A stretch of 64,000 nt of DNA, from contig JAFFSR010000021.1 in the NCBI GenBank assembly GCA_017163975.1, positions 1,044,501-1,108,500 on the forward strand. Reading direction: 5' to 3'. This document shows positions 1 to 11,481 of the stretch, one piece after another (position 1 is the stretch's first letter; every line of letters begins with the position of its first letter). Source of the DNA: Anastatus disparis (lineage: Eukaryota > Arthropoda > Insecta > Hymenoptera > Eupelmidae). The notes under the pieces were generated by a model. That model saw nothing but the letters and a program-made list of their open reading frames with translations, searched no databases and was not told the origin of the DNA. The translations under genes were made by a program, and so were the position numbers.

Positions 1-833
1 GAAGTTGACGGCAGCAAATTCTCAAATATAAGTTGTTAGAAGCTAATGGCTCTTCAGCCAAGTTTTTAGAAATAAAATTGCACAATTTTGGTCTTTAACC
101 GTAGCATATTAAATAGAAAATTATTTCGAAAATTTGAAGTTAATCGTTTCGGAAATTTTTTATTAAGTAAATCTTTCATCAGGAATAAAATAAAATAGAT
201 ATCACTAAGATCAAGTATAGTTTATCAATGTTTAAGTAGTAATATTCACTCATAAATGGAATAATAAGTTGATCTGATAAATCATTTATTTTTTCAATTT
301 TGATGAGTATTATCATCGCTATCTTCATCTCAATAATCCTTTGTTTTAAAAAATTATTTGGCAAAGTTTTTCCAAATATTCGTTTATCAAAGAGAATATA
401 AATTGAACATTTTATGGATTTTATATTATTAAAAAGTAAGAATTAAATACAGAAGTACTCGACGATTGCTTCATTGATTTCAAAACTTTCTTCAGCCGAA
501 ACTGTAAATATTTCATGAATTTTAGATTATTAAAAAGAATGAATTGAATACAGAAGTACTCGACGATTGCTTGATTGATTTCAAAACTTCCTCAAGCAAA
601 AACTATAGATAAATCTAGTAAAAGGTATAAACTTAATAATAATAACTCAATTTATTTCAGTGCTCTCAAGAAATGAAATTAAAAAAAAAAATGATGTATG
701 TAGTAAAAAAAAGAAATATTTAGAAAAAATGTTCTAAAGAATACTATACTGTTTAATAACTAAACTCGCCTAAAATATACTTTTTTAAAAGTAATAATAA
801 TATAATAAAATAGTATTCATCAGTTTGAATAAT
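1..833. repeat. Segmental duplication, copy 1 (pair with 14842-16475)
   Basis: This block matches 14842-16475 in direct orientation with only scattered substitutions; both copies open with GAAGTTGA(C/T)GGCAGCAAAT. Copy 1 is contiguous, while copy 2 is split by about 800 bp of MITEs. Inside the block a ~94-bp sequence containing CTCGACGATTGCTT is tandemly repeated (about 400-600), and another copy lies near 1300-1385. No coding potential is seen. It lies in the inferred laccase intron. Confidence 0.85.
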
Positions 834-840
834 GACTTAA

Positions 841-1214
841 GGGGATGTAAAACGAACACTACACCCGTACACATGAATTTAGTCTATCTTTTCATTTTAT
901 TGCAAAACTTGAGGAAAAAAAATGCTTTAGCTCGTAGTATTTACCATGAAGATTATTCAGTTAATTTTTCAAATAAATTCATTCATTAGTTATTGAGAAT
1001 TTTGGATTCCAATGATGATTACTAAAATTTCTCGGTTTTTCACCAGAATCTAAATATCTTAAAAACTAATGAATATATTTATTTGAAAATTTAACTAAAT
1101 AATCATTATGGTACATACTACAAGCTAATGCATTTATTTTCTTAAAATTCAACAATAAAATGGAAAGACAGTTAATATTTATGAGTACAGGTGTAGTATC
1201 CGCTTTACATCTCC
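841..1214. mobile_element. Palindromic TTAA MITE, 374 bp
   Basis: The element is flanked by TTAA on both sides (837-840 and 1215-1218). The ends are inverted repeats: GGGGATGTAAAACGAACACT at the left and the complement of AGTATCCGCTTTACATCTCC at the right. The arms remain complementary almost to the centre near 1020, so the element is a fold-back with no ORF. A split relative lies at 43843-44940 and a terminal fragment at 62336-62400. TTAA duplication is the hallmark of piggyBac-type integration; assignment to that superfamily is inferred from this alone. Confidence 0.8.
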
Positions 1215-1409
1215 TTAAAACAAAAAATAACAGACATAATATTCAAAAGCTTTGAAGAAATCTTATTACATTCGAAAATTAAAAGATAGTGTAATGATAT
1301 TTTTATGAATTTAATATTATTTTAAAAAGAATGAATTGAATACAGAAGTATTCGACGATTGCTTGATTGATTTGGAAACTTTCTTAATAAATATTAATAT
1401 ACATGGAAA

Positions 1410-1735
1410 AATTGTCATAAAACGTCCTATGTACACATATATATATATATACCTGTGTGTGTATGTGGGTGTGCGCGCATGTGAATTGACATAAAATATC
1501 CTATGTATATGTATATCCATATATTCATAAGCCCATGTGTGTGCGTGCATGCGCTATGACAGGAACAGTCCCATATATATATATATGAAGAAAAATATAT
1601 ATAAACTCAAGTACGTGTGTCATGCATGTTAATTGACATGAAACGTCCCGTATATATAAATCTGTGTGTGTGCACGCGCGTGTGTGAATTAACATTAATT
1701 ATTCCATGTATTTGTGTACACAGATATACACACAC

Positions 1736-1790
<55 letters not shown>

Positions 1791-2715
1791 TAAGCTCATG
1801 TGTGTGCGGGCATGCGATCTGACAAAACGGTCCCATATATATAAATACAAATCTTAAGTACATGTTTAGATGTGTTTGTGCATTCTCGTTGACAAGAAAT
1901 GTCAAATTTATGAAAACCGGTGCGTGCGTGTTGACATGATACGTCACATATATGTAAACCTAAGGGCACTCGGATAGGTGTGTTAGAGTTGTCATGAAAT
2001 GTCCCATATATATAAACCTGTATGGGCGTGGGTTATAATTGACGTGAAAAATTCTATGTATATTAACGTGTGTGCATGCATGCAAATTGATATGAAATGT
2101 CTCATACGTATAAACCTGTGTGTGTGCGTGCGTTCGAATTGACATGGAAAATCCCATGTTTATTAACGTGTATGTGCATGCATGCGAATTGACATGAAAT
2201 ATCCAAAATATATAAACTTGTGTGTTTGTATGCGTTTGAATTGACATTAAAAATCCCATGTATATTAACGTGTGTGTGCATGCATTCGCAACGACATGGA
2301 CTGTCCCATATATATATATATATATATAAACCTGTGTGTACGTGCGTGCCCATTGACATGAAATATCTCATATATATAAACCTGTATGTGCGTGCGTTCC
2401 AAACGTGAAAAATCTCATGTTTGTTGGAGTCTGTGTGCATGCGTGCGAATTGACATGAAATGTCCAATATATATATAAACCTGTGTGTGTGCGTTCGAAC
2501 TGACGTGAAAAATCCTATGTATATTAACATGCGTGTGCATGCATGTGAATCGACATGAAATGTCCCACATATATAGAAAAGCCTGTGATTATGAGTACGT
2601 GCTAGCCGACATGAAATGTCCCATGTATGTATATATGTATATACATATATATAAACCAAAAAATATACGGGTCTATAGGTGCAAGTTGACATGAAACGGA
2701 CCATGTGTATATATA
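1410..2715. repeat. Minisatellite of alternating ~50-bp monomers
   Basis: About two dozen degenerate monomers of roughly 50-52 bp carry a GAATTGACATGAAAT core followed by an alternating purine-pyrimidine tail such as GTGTGTGTGCGTGCG. Two monomer types alternate. One contains AAAATCCCATGT and TATTAACGTG; the other contains ATGTCCCATATATA and AAACCTGTG. The true period is therefore a dimer of about 101-105 bp. All ORFs across it are repeat translations, rich in His, Tyr and Ile, and are not considered genes. Confidence 0.85.
1737..1787. repeat. (TA)n microsatellite
   Basis: An uninterrupted TA run of about 25 copies inside the minisatellite. Confidence 0.95.
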
Positions 2716-4098
2716 TATACATAACATATGCATCAATGCGCAGATACCATGAATATTAAAATATATTATAAAGCATCTATATTCGTTGATACTACGCATT
2801 TCCGGTTGCGCAGTTTGTGCTGGCTGAAAACGATGAAGAAAAAAAATAACGAGAAGACGACATTTCGAAATTTTAAACTGCATTTTCTCGTGATTGAGTG
2901 AACCGATTGTAATCAATTTTTTTTTAAATTAAAGATAATGAAAATCTTTAAATATTATTAATTGTATTTATGTGTATTTATCGATGTAATTTTATGGGAT
3001 TCGATTTTGAAATTTTTGAAACTCTATTTTAAAGTATAAGAGGAGCGCCTCGACGTTTTCGTATTCGTACCTTAACTCGCCGTCGAGGCGCTACCGCGCC
3101 TCTTGATATCGCGTTTTCATAAAGATTGTGAAAATCTCTAACACACATTAGAGCGTACATTGAGGCTAATTGGTCAATTTTTAGAGATTTTTAATGCAGA
3201 ATGAAAGCACTACTGTTAATTTTTGCTCTTATATTAATAGTAGCAAAGGATATATCTATAATACAAACAATAACATTACTGGATTAAATTTATGTGGTCT
3301 TTTTTGAACATTTAGTAGAGTTTTCATAAGGTATGAGATTCTTAGCACTAGTATCAGAGATTAGGTGTTTAAGATCATTATTGTTTGGTGATTTTCAATC
3401 CAATAATATTTTATACAAATCTCTACGTTACCGATAAAAGTCGTAATAAGATTCCAAGTAAGCACACAGAAGTGTGATGCTGGCTCTGTGGTTAGAGCAC
3501 GATCTCGAAAAATAATATTCCATTTCCGGTGTCTGCCAGAAAAACAAAATTTTGTTAAACTCAAAAAAATGTAAAAAATTGAAAAAAAATTATTTTGCTA
3601 TAGTAACTTTGTTTTTTAGAATTATTTATTTATTATCAAATTTTGAAAACTATTTATTTTAATACTTTTTTTTACACATTTTTGAATTTCCCTCTCTGAC
3701 TCTGCCACTTTCGGCATCGCTGGTGTCTGCTTTATTTTTCATAAGTCTCATGTTTAACAATAATAAGTCCATGTATACCTAAAAAGCTAATAGGGAATAG
3801 TTTTTACATTGTTATTGTTTTTTCTATATAAAAGACAATAAGTCTTTAGAAAATTATTATGTTTTGGTTTTAAATTCTAACGTTTTAAAATGATTTTAAA
3901 AGTAATTGTTAAAAATTTTTTATAAGTAATCCTTTTTTTAACGTTTTTTCATGATGATTCTTTAAAATATTTTTAACAGTGTTCTTATAAATGATTCTTA
4001 CAGGTTTCTTGCTTAAATAGCTTGCTAAAATTATATTTATATTTTTTCTATTGAATATTTATTATTAATTATTCACTAATAATGTATTTTTTTAACAG
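2716..4098. other. Inferred intron interior, no gene seen
   Basis: AT-rich sequence with no ORF of interest. It contains one GC-rich hairpin (3044-3092). It ends in a convincing 3' splice site: a CTAAT branch-like motif near 4076, a T-rich tract and TTTAACAG at 4091-4098. Confidence 0.55.
3044..3092. repeat. GC-rich perfect hairpin
   Basis: AGCGCCTCGACG at 3044-3055 is exactly complementary to 3081-3092, with a 25-base loop. Outer AAGAGG and CCTCTT pairs extend the stem imperfectly. It stands out for CpG richness in very AT-rich surroundings. I see no tRNA or known RNA fold. Confidence 0.6.
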
Positions 4099-4268
4099 GT
4101 TATTGGCTATTCCACTGTCATTTTCTATTTCATATTGTCATCGGAATGAATCTGATATTACATGTTGGAACCCATGCTGATTTACCACCGATACCGCCTA
4201 ACTTTCCAACATGTGGTGATCATCTACCTCCAATAACATCACCGCTACCAATTGATACGTTTCATTGA
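4099..4268 (+). CDS. Multicopper oxidase (laccase), C-terminal exon
   Basis: Laccases oxidise phenolic substrates and reduce oxygen to water at a four-copper centre; insect members act in cuticle tanning and related extracellular chemistry. The exon follows a 3' splice site (TTTAACAG, 4091-4098). It begins with the last two bases of a split codon, then reads 55 residues to TGA at 4266-4268. It opens with [16 protein letters not shown], which fits HCHx3Hx4M, the last copper-binding motif, with the type-3 and trinuclear-site His and Cys ligands of the type-1 copper and an axial Met. Next come VGTHADLPP and [13 protein letters not shown], as expected of insect family members near the C-terminus. 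Earlier cupredoxin domains are not in the window, so the gene continues upstream of position 1. The intact ligand motif and clean stop suggest a functional gene. Which insect paralogue it is cannot be told. Confidence 0.88.
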
Positions 4269-4423
4269 TTACATTAGTTAATTAGCTATTCAAGATATCA
4301 ATTTGTCTGAAGAGACTGCACTATTCAGGATGTACATAAAGATCTTGTAAGATATTGGGATCGAATTTTTTTAGTTTCTCATTTACATAACTTCATAAGG
4401 GAAATTCTTGTAAAGCATTAATT

Positions 4424-4503
4424 AATAAACGTAATGCTTTACGTGCAACCCATATTGACTGCCATTTTAAAAGTCAGAATTTCAACAAAAATAGTTAAAT
4501 AAA
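4424..4503 (+). promoter_or_regulatory. Candidate polyadenylation signals of the laccase gene
   Basis: AATAAA hexamers occur at 4424-4429 and 4498-4503, 156 and 230 bases after the laccase stop codon. They are the first canonical signals downstream, but such hexamers are common by chance in AT-rich DNA. Confidence 0.4.
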
Positions 4504-5403
4504 AGATATAGAAGACAGTCATGTGCATGCAAGCATTTGTAAATATATTTTTGTTATTGGTGAAAAATTTTTTGTAACATATTCACAATTTTATTAGTAT
4601 ACTTATTAAAACAAGTCTCATTGATATTAATTATTTGTAAAAAAATCCTTATTATTTTTATAACTACCATTAATAATAATATGTTCAAACTAATTTATAT
4701 CTAATTTTTTCCTAAAATTTCTTCTATAAATATCTTAGACGATTTAGAAAAATATATTAAGAGAGGCATAGGTTAAATAAAGATAGGAGAGATCGGGGCT
4801 AAAAGTAACTTTTTTTAAACAAATATCTCTATTATTTGAACTACATATTTTTCGATAATCTCCTATCATGCATATTAATGATTTACTTCAGCTATGATTT
4901 AGTACAGAAATTTTTTAAAAATCATTAATCGATTTTTTTCGGGAGATTTTTAAAAAGGTCTCCATATTAATATTTGCTCTATGTTCTAGGTGAGTATTAA
5001 CATCACATTTTTTTCTTATAATAATGCAATTTAATAATAAATACAAGTACACTGAAAAGGCGACGGTAGAACAATTGCGTCGAAAACACAAACATTAACT
5101 TTAAGAAAGCTGATGCGCTAAACTTTAAATTGGCGTTAATAGTTTTTTAGTTTCGGTAGAATTTTTGTACCAACACTGCAAAGCTTCTGTGCCAACAATA
5201 ATGTACACTAGCACATCGTAAGTGACAGAATAACCGCAATCACGAGTGCTTTATATCAATATTTTCAATACTTTGATGGATTATTGAAATTTATATTTGA
5301 AATGGTTGATATTTCGCAATGTGCAGAAACTAAATTATGTATATTACTATTTTTTAATTCATTATTACATTCATAATGATAATTCTTACATGTATAATGT
5401 TAG
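4504..5403. other. AT-rich spacer, no gene seen
   Basis: No ORF with recognisable content and no long repeat was found on either strand. Confidence 0.5.
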
Positions 5404-5576
5404 CCCTACTGAAAATATTATATGAGCTTTCAAGTGAGATCCCATATGCGATCTCATATGCGATCTCATATACAATCTCATATACAATCTTATATGAAAT
5501 GTCACATGAGATTTCATATGATTTTTTGGTACGCAAACTCCTATAAGATTTCACATGAGATCTCATATAAGATCAT

Positions 5577-6390
5577 ATATGGGGAAATCCACGGTAACGT
5601 TAAATTTTATGTGACTTTCTCAATACAATTTTCAAACAGTTACCATTTTGTTACATAAAAGCGCACACACCTCTATAAGGTCTCAAATTTTTCGTTTTTG
5701 ATCTAAAAAAAAAATCTCAATTTTTTATGGAGCTATTTTAGACGCTGACTCCAAAATTTCTATTAAAGTATTAAATTTTCACATTAAACCACGATTTTCG
5801 TGAATATTTCATAAAAAAGTGCAAAATTTTTTAAGTCTTCAGGAAATATTGATTGTAGCATTCAAATAATCTCAAAAAAACTAATAGACTATTATCTTGG
5901 CCTAAAAACTAATAATTTCAGCCTAATTAGAGTTATGTGCGACTTTAAATAGCTTTGCTATTAGCAATTATGTGTAAAAACAAAATATAAACTTCCAATA
6001 GTTATTACTCATTCGTTTGAAGTTGCACATGACTCTAATTGGGCTCAAATTCTTTGTTTTTAGGTTAAAAAAATAATCTAATAGTTTATTTGGAGATTAC
6101 TTGAACGCTACAATTAATATTTCTCGAAGACTTCAAAAATTTTGCACTTTTTTATGGAATATTCATGAAAATCGTGATTTTATGTGAAAATTTAATACTT
6201 TAATAGAAATTTGGGAGACAGCGTCTAAAATAACTCCATAAAAAACTGAGATTAGTTTTTTAGATCGAAACCGAAAAATTTGAGACCTTATAGAGGTGTG
6301 TGCGCTTTTATGAAACATAATGGTAGCTGTTTGAAAATTGTATTGAAAAAGTCACATAAAATTTAACGTTACCGTGGATTTCCCCATATA
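5577..6390. repeat. Inner palindrome, ~400-bp arms
   Basis: GGGGAAATCCACGGTAACG near 5581 is mirrored by CGTTACCGTGGATTTCCCC near 6367-6385. Complementarity continues with few mismatches to a centre near 5985. Both arms carry the GCGCACACACCTCTATAAGG block (5659 and its complement near 6290). Confidence 0.85.
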
Positions 6391-6782
6391 TTAAAAAAAA
6401 ATTTTTAATTCAAATAAAATATATGAGAGATCCCATGTGAGATCACATATGAGACCGCATATGATATCACATATGAGATCTCATATATATTCGTTGAATT
6501 TCAAAAATAAAATGAAATATATGTGAGATCTCACATGAGATTGCATATGAGATGCCATATACTTTTTTTGAATTTTAAAAATAAAATAAAATATACGTGA
6601 GAGCTCATATGCGATCTCACATATATTTATTTCATTTTTAAAATTCAACGAATATATATAAAATCTCATATGCGATCTCGTAGGCGATCTCATATGCGAT
6701 CTCATATGCATTCTCATATGTGATCTCACATAGTATCTGTCATATATTTTATTTGAATTAAAATTTTTTTTTTTAAATATTT

Positions 6783-7329
6783 GAGGATATCTCTACAATT
6801 TTTAATCTTTCCGTAATATGTCATTTTACAGCTATTACTGGGTTACCCAATGATGTACACTATCTAAACTAGGTTCATACCTTTTGTACAATCCGGAAAC
6901 TCTATTTTTTATGTATTTAGTGAATGTGCCACCAATGGTATAGTAGATATTTCTATAAAACGTAAATTTTTACATGGATAAAATTTTCGAAATTTTATGG
7001 TATAGTAGATATTTCTATAAAACGTAAATTTGTACATGGATAAAATTTTCGAAATTTTATCCACATATAGTAGATATTTCTATAAAACGTAAATTTTTAC
7101 ATGGATAAAATTTTCGAAATTTTATCCACATAAAAATTTACGTTTTATAGAAATATCTACTATCCCATTGGTGGCACATTCACTGGATACAGAAAAAATA
7201 GAGCTTCCAGATTGTACAAAAGGTATGAACCTAGTTTGAATAGTGTGCATCATTGGGTAACCCAGTGACGCCTGTAAAATGAATTTTCAAAAACATCCTA
7301 AAAAGATTAAAAATTGTAGAGATATCCTC
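6783..7329. repeat. Second inner palindrome with ~60-bp internal repeats
   Basis: The arms begin with AGGATATCTCTACAATTTTT and end with its complement. GGTTACCCAATGATG at 6841 pairs with its complement near 7255. The centre holds direct copies of a unit starting ATAGTAGATATTTCTATAAA, at about 6938, 7000 and 7066, and an inverted copy near 7160. Confidence 0.8.
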
Positions 7330-7449
7330 ATATGCGATCTTATATGAGATCTCATGTGACATCCTATATAAGATTGCATATGAGATCGCATATGAGATCT
7401 CACATGAGGGCTGGTATAATATTTTCAGTAGGGCAAAACCTAGTTAATT

Positions 7450-7830
7450 TTATTATAAAAATTGACAGGAATTAGCATTTTGTGTGAAAAAGTGTATTAT
7501 ATCTGTCAGTTAGAATATTTTTTCATTTTTCAAAATATGATAAATTGAAAAAGTAATGACCAATACAAATTAGAATACTTTATATATATATAGCGCCATG
7601 ATGAACGACGTCACGATAACCATGGCTATCATGACGTTACACCAATTTAACTGCCTATATCTCTTTGAGTTTTTACTTTTATGATAAAAGAAAAAATAGG
7701 TGTCCTTAATTTTTTCTTTCTCTAAATGACGGATATGGCAGCATTAAAAAAAAATTTTCATGTAACATCCCAATTGAAGTATCTGTTATGTCTATCATTC
7801 GATTTTGGAATCATTTTTCTACCAAATTTA
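7450..7830. repeat. Dispersed repeat, left copy of an inverted pair
   Basis: Imperfectly complementary to about 10885-11260 along most of its length. Shared landmarks include a TGACGTCA-like hairpin block, a (TA)n stretch and CATCCCAATTGAAG. The right copy has a cleaner hairpin. No ORF is present. The two copies could be ends of one large element or independent insertions. Confidence 0.65.
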
Positions 7831-8143
7831 TCGGCCGGTTATGTTAAAAGAAGAGGAACGTGTTTGATTAAATAAGAGCAAAAAATAATCCATCACCTTT
7901 TCAGTTTACTTAATCAATGAGAGCCAGAATTATATATTTATATTGTATATCTAAATAACAAATAAAATGTAATAAACAAAATTTAAACATAATAAGAATA
8001 AGTTTTTTTTTCAAAGGTATAAATAACATCGATTTTTTGTTTTATAGAATAATTATAACTAGAAAAATTATATAATATTATAGAAAAATTACAGGAAAAT
8101 TCTTATTGAATAATTTTTTTATTCATCGCATTTCGTCATTCTT

Positions 8144-8514
8144 CCCTACTAAAAAATCTCAGGTGAGAAATCACCTGATTTCTCAGGTGATTTATCATGC
8201 CAAAATCTCATGTGACGATTTTTTTGGTTTTTACACGTTTCAAAGCATACTTAGTCAATTGCGAACTATTTTTGGAAATTTTTGAAAAATTTGAACTTGG
8301 AAAATTTTTTAAAAATTTGGTCTTAGAAAAAATTATGACTCATTTTACAAAAAATTTTCTAAGTTCAATTTTTCAAAAATTTTCAAAAATAGTTCGCAAT
8401 TGACTAAGCATGGTTTGAAACGTGTAAAAACCAAAAAAATCGTCACATGAGATTTTGGCATGATAAATCACCTGAGAAATCAGGTGATTTCTCACCTGAG
8501 ATTTTTTAGTAGGG
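8144..8514. mobile_element. Near-perfect 371-bp palindrome with CCCTACT ends
   Basis: It begins CCCTACTAAAAAATCTCAGG and ends with its complement. The arms stay complementary to a centre near 8330, with only a few mismatches, including the TCACATGAGATTTTGGCATG block. It shares the CCCTACT terminus with 5404-7433. The ORFs at 8197-8403 and 8373-8555 simply read the two arms. Confidence 0.85.
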
Positions 8515-8549
8515 TTTTCAAATTTATTCTTATATAATAACAATGTTAA

Positions 8550-8952
8550 GAGCATGACGAAGCTGTCCGCCTTCTAATAATATTTCCAATCCTAACTTAT
8601 GAATAAACGATGCGTTTAATCGAGTTTTTTTACTACAAAGAAAAAATTTGTAAGATTAAACTCTAGTGCGGACAACCCAAGAAATCCACCAAAATATTAT
8701 ACATACAAAGTTATAATAAAAACTTTCAATGTATCGTATTTTAAGGTTAGGTTTGTCGAGTTTAATATCTAATTTCCAATCAAAGCTCATAAAAAAATAA
8801 CAAGTCCAAATGATTTTTTATTTTAACAAAAATTATTGTACTAATATAGCTTTAGTGCGGACAAGTCATTATATTTGTTTAATTTATGAATTTAAAAAGA
8901 TATTGATAAAATAAAAAAAGCAAAACTCAATTGCTGCAGCTCCGACATGCCG
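8550..8952 (-). mobile_element. 403-bp TTAA MITE, copy 1
   Basis: Flanked by TTAA at 8546-8549 and 8953-8956. It is the reverse complement of 15836-16238, and the two copies have exactly the same length, 403 bp. The imperfect terminal inverted repeats share GCATG-CG-AGCTG. No ORF. A truncated third copy lies at 27275-27558. Boundaries are confirmed by two independent full-length copies. Confidence 0.92.
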
Positions 8953-8956
8953 TTAA

Positions 8957-9457
8957 TATTTGCCTAAAGATTTTCCTGTAAGAAAATAATGACGTCTTTA
9001 AAAGACATCATTGGACGTGTCAGGGTTCGCAACAAAAAAAAACCGCCTCCTGAAGACGACTTTTAAAGACTTCTGTTTTGTATCAGGGTTTATAAATAAA
9101 AAGACATCTTTCAAAGAAGTTATTGGAGATTTAGTAGTTTATGAATGAATAATTATAAAATTATAAAAATATTTATAGACAATGTTTCAGTTACGTATTA
9201 GTAACTCTTTCCAAATCACTGAAAATAATAAAATATTATCATAGAATTTACTTCACTAACAATATTTATAAATAACACTATTAATTGTATAACAAACTTG
9301 TAAATCATGATGCGTTAATAATTTTTCATTAAAAATTATATAAAAAATTAGTCAAACAAACGTAATTTATAATTCAAAACAATACCACTACTTCTCATTG
9401 TATGAAATGGATAACTGTAAGCGCGTAAATTAAATTAATGTTTAGCGTGTGTGAACG
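8957..9457. other. AT-rich spacer, no gene seen
   Basis: Contains short local repeats around AAAGACATCATTGG and AAAGACATC (about 8995-9125). Nothing coding is apparent. Confidence 0.45.
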
Positions 9458-9459
9458 TA

Positions 9460-9893
9460 CACTTGGCGGAAAGGATATTTTTCCGAATGTTAACCTCAAA
9501 TGGCAACATCGCATATTTTACCACAGGCATAAGACAATTCCAAATTATAGATCAAATTTCGCATCATCGTTACTTATTACTTAATGACATAATTTTAGTA
9601 AACAAACAATATTACTTTATTTTTTCATGATCCGAATTATAATTTTATTAAATAAAATTTGTATTTCTTAGTTCAATAATCATATAGAATCTAATATTGT
9701 GAATTTAAATTAAATAAGCAATTAAATTTAAGTTGTCATCATTTGAATTTTGCATGAATAACCTGTAAGAAAAAACAAAATAATCATGATACGAAACTCA
9801 ATGCATAATTCGAAGTTTTCTTATGTCTGTGGTAAAATATGCAGCGCTGCCATTTGAGGTACACATTCGGAAAAATATCCTTTCCGCCAAGTG
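9460..9893. mobile_element. TA-flanked palindromic MITE, 434 bp
   Basis: The ends are CACTTGGCGGAAAGGATATT and its complement, preceded and followed by TA (9458-9459 and 9894-9895). The arms share TTCCGAATG, CCTCAAATGGCA and ATATTTTACCACAG in inverted order. TA duplication and a CAC start fit Tc1/mariner-type integration; this is inferred, as no transposase is present. Confidence 0.8.
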
Positions 9894-9895
9894 TA

Positions 9896-10858
9896 CAAAT
9901 ATCAACGAAATCAAGAGCGAAATAAATATATTTTTCATTTATTATTTTTCATAGTTAATGTATAGAAGTTGCCCTCTATACACTAACTTTTTAATATAAT
10001 GATATCAGAGTGAGTCTAACACACTTCCTGTTAAACACATTACATTAGGCTAGAATTCTCTGATATACTAACTGACAACTTTGACCATCTACGGATGGTC
10101 ACCCTGTTGAAAAAGACTATATAGTTTTACCACATAGCTTAACTACATGGTTTTACCATATGGTAAAGCCATGTGGTTATACCAAGTGGACTTTTTAACC
10201 ATATTGTTTTTTAACTATATGATTTTTCTTTTGAAATTCTTTAATTATATTTTATGAGAATAAAAATAAATTAGAGCTAGAATTTTATTTGAATGTCACC
10301 CCAATAGGCATGTAATCTTACCAAAGAAGATAGACGCTTATAGAAGGATTCTTCTGAGTTAAATTTTTCGTCCAAAAGCCTGGGTAACACTTTAACATTG
10401 TTTGTAGATCTATGATATGAAAAATGTGCTATATATAATATACATAGATATAAAAATACAAGGAATTTGGCGGCGCCCCCAAGTAGGTGGGTAACATAAC
10501 TAAATCATTTTTGGACAAAATTTCCCATTTAAAAGTACGCTTCTATAAGAGTCTATCGTTGATCTTACTAAAGGATTAGAATTTTTGTGATGTTCCAGAA
10601 AATTTCTCATAGTTCTCAGCTGCAATATCACACGAGATATGTTTAAGAACAATTTACAAGCTATTTCAATTAAAACCTTATAGACGCTATATTTTTGGCA
10701 TCTTACAGATATATTAAAAAATATATATGAATTGGATTATTCTCTTGAAATATTTCGGTAATATTTCAAAAGATATTTTGCATCTCGAAAATTTCTGGAA
10801 TCTAACAGAAATGTTTCATAAAACATATCCTTCACAGAATAGACTTATGTTCGGATCA
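9896..10858. other. AT-rich spacer with small hairpin and satellite-like tail
   Basis: A short palindrome, CATGGTTTTACCATATGG and its complement, lies near 10143-10172. From about 10680 the sequence turns into degenerate copies of the ATTTC/GAAAT-rich repeat seen at 25.9-27.2 kb, for example TCTAACAGAAATGTTTCATA near 10801. No gene is seen. Confidence 0.5.
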
Positions 10859-10884
10859 CCCTTGGGATAGATTGGGTGAATTTT

Positions 10885-11260
10885 ACTCTAGCGATTTTTA
10901 ATCATTAATATCTCAGGCTTGAATTGGGATGTTGCATGAAATTTTTTTTTTAAATCCATTACATCCGTTATTAAGAAAATGAAAAAATAAAGGACACGTA
11001 TTTTTTCTTTTTTCATGAATATGAAAACTTGAAGAGATAGAGGCAGTTGAAATTGGTGTGACGTCACGATTGTCATTTTGCCAATAGCAATCGTGACGTC
11101 ATTTATCATAGCGCTATATCTATATATATATCAAAATTGTAATAATTTATATCGGCTGTAACTTTTGCAATTCATCATATTTTGAAAAACAAAAAAATAC
11201 GAGTCTTTTATTTTTTCGTATTCTATCTAACGGATATAATACATTTTTTCATGCAAAATG
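10885..11260. repeat. Dispersed repeat, right copy of an inverted pair
   Basis: Reverse-complement relative of 7450-7830. It contains a strong hairpin with TGACGTCACGATTG at 11059 and its complement ending at 11102. The ORF at 10888-11109 is a by-product. Confidence 0.65.
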
Positions 11261-11481
11261 CTAATCATCGTACAGAAATGTTTTCTTTCGAATTTATCGC
11301 CAGGATTTCAGTAAAACAATTCTGCAATTTATTTTGCTCTCAAATAAATTAATAATGAAGGAAATTTAAAACTATTTTTTAAAAAAATTTTTTTATCGAA
11401 ATTTTTTAAAATTGTATCTCCGGTAAAAAAATAGAGTAGCTTTACAAGAGGTATTTTTAAACCTTATGACATGCACTTTAA

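Larger units (their letters stand above)
5404..7433. mobile_element. Composite fold-back element with CCCTACT ends
   Basis: The termini are inverted repeats: CCCTACTGAAAATATTATA at 5404 and its complement ending at 7433. Both ends, and a stretch at about 6420-6740, carry arrays of a degenerate ~12-bp unit (GATCTCATATGC) centred on the palindrome CATATG. Nested inside are an 815-bp palindrome (5577-6390) and a second palindrome (about 6783-7329). No transposase is present and no clear target duplication is seen. The same CCCTACT terminus ends the palindrome at 8144-8514, so both likely belong to one unclassified non-autonomous family. ORFs at 5354-5658 and 6481-6729 are translations of the CATATG arrays. 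Confidence 0.7.

Noticed and set aside
1317..2916. His/Tyr/Ile-rich ORFs of 60-206 codons
   Set aside because: They are translations of the ~50-bp minisatellite and TA tracts.
3480..3560. tRNA-like A box (GGCTCTGTGGTTAGAGC)
   Set aside because: No B box, acceptor stem or anticodon arm can be drawn. It might be a SINE remnant, but support is too weak.
8197..8555. Two ORFs at the palindrome
   Set aside because: Each reads one arm of the 371-bp palindrome, and neither has protein-like conservation.
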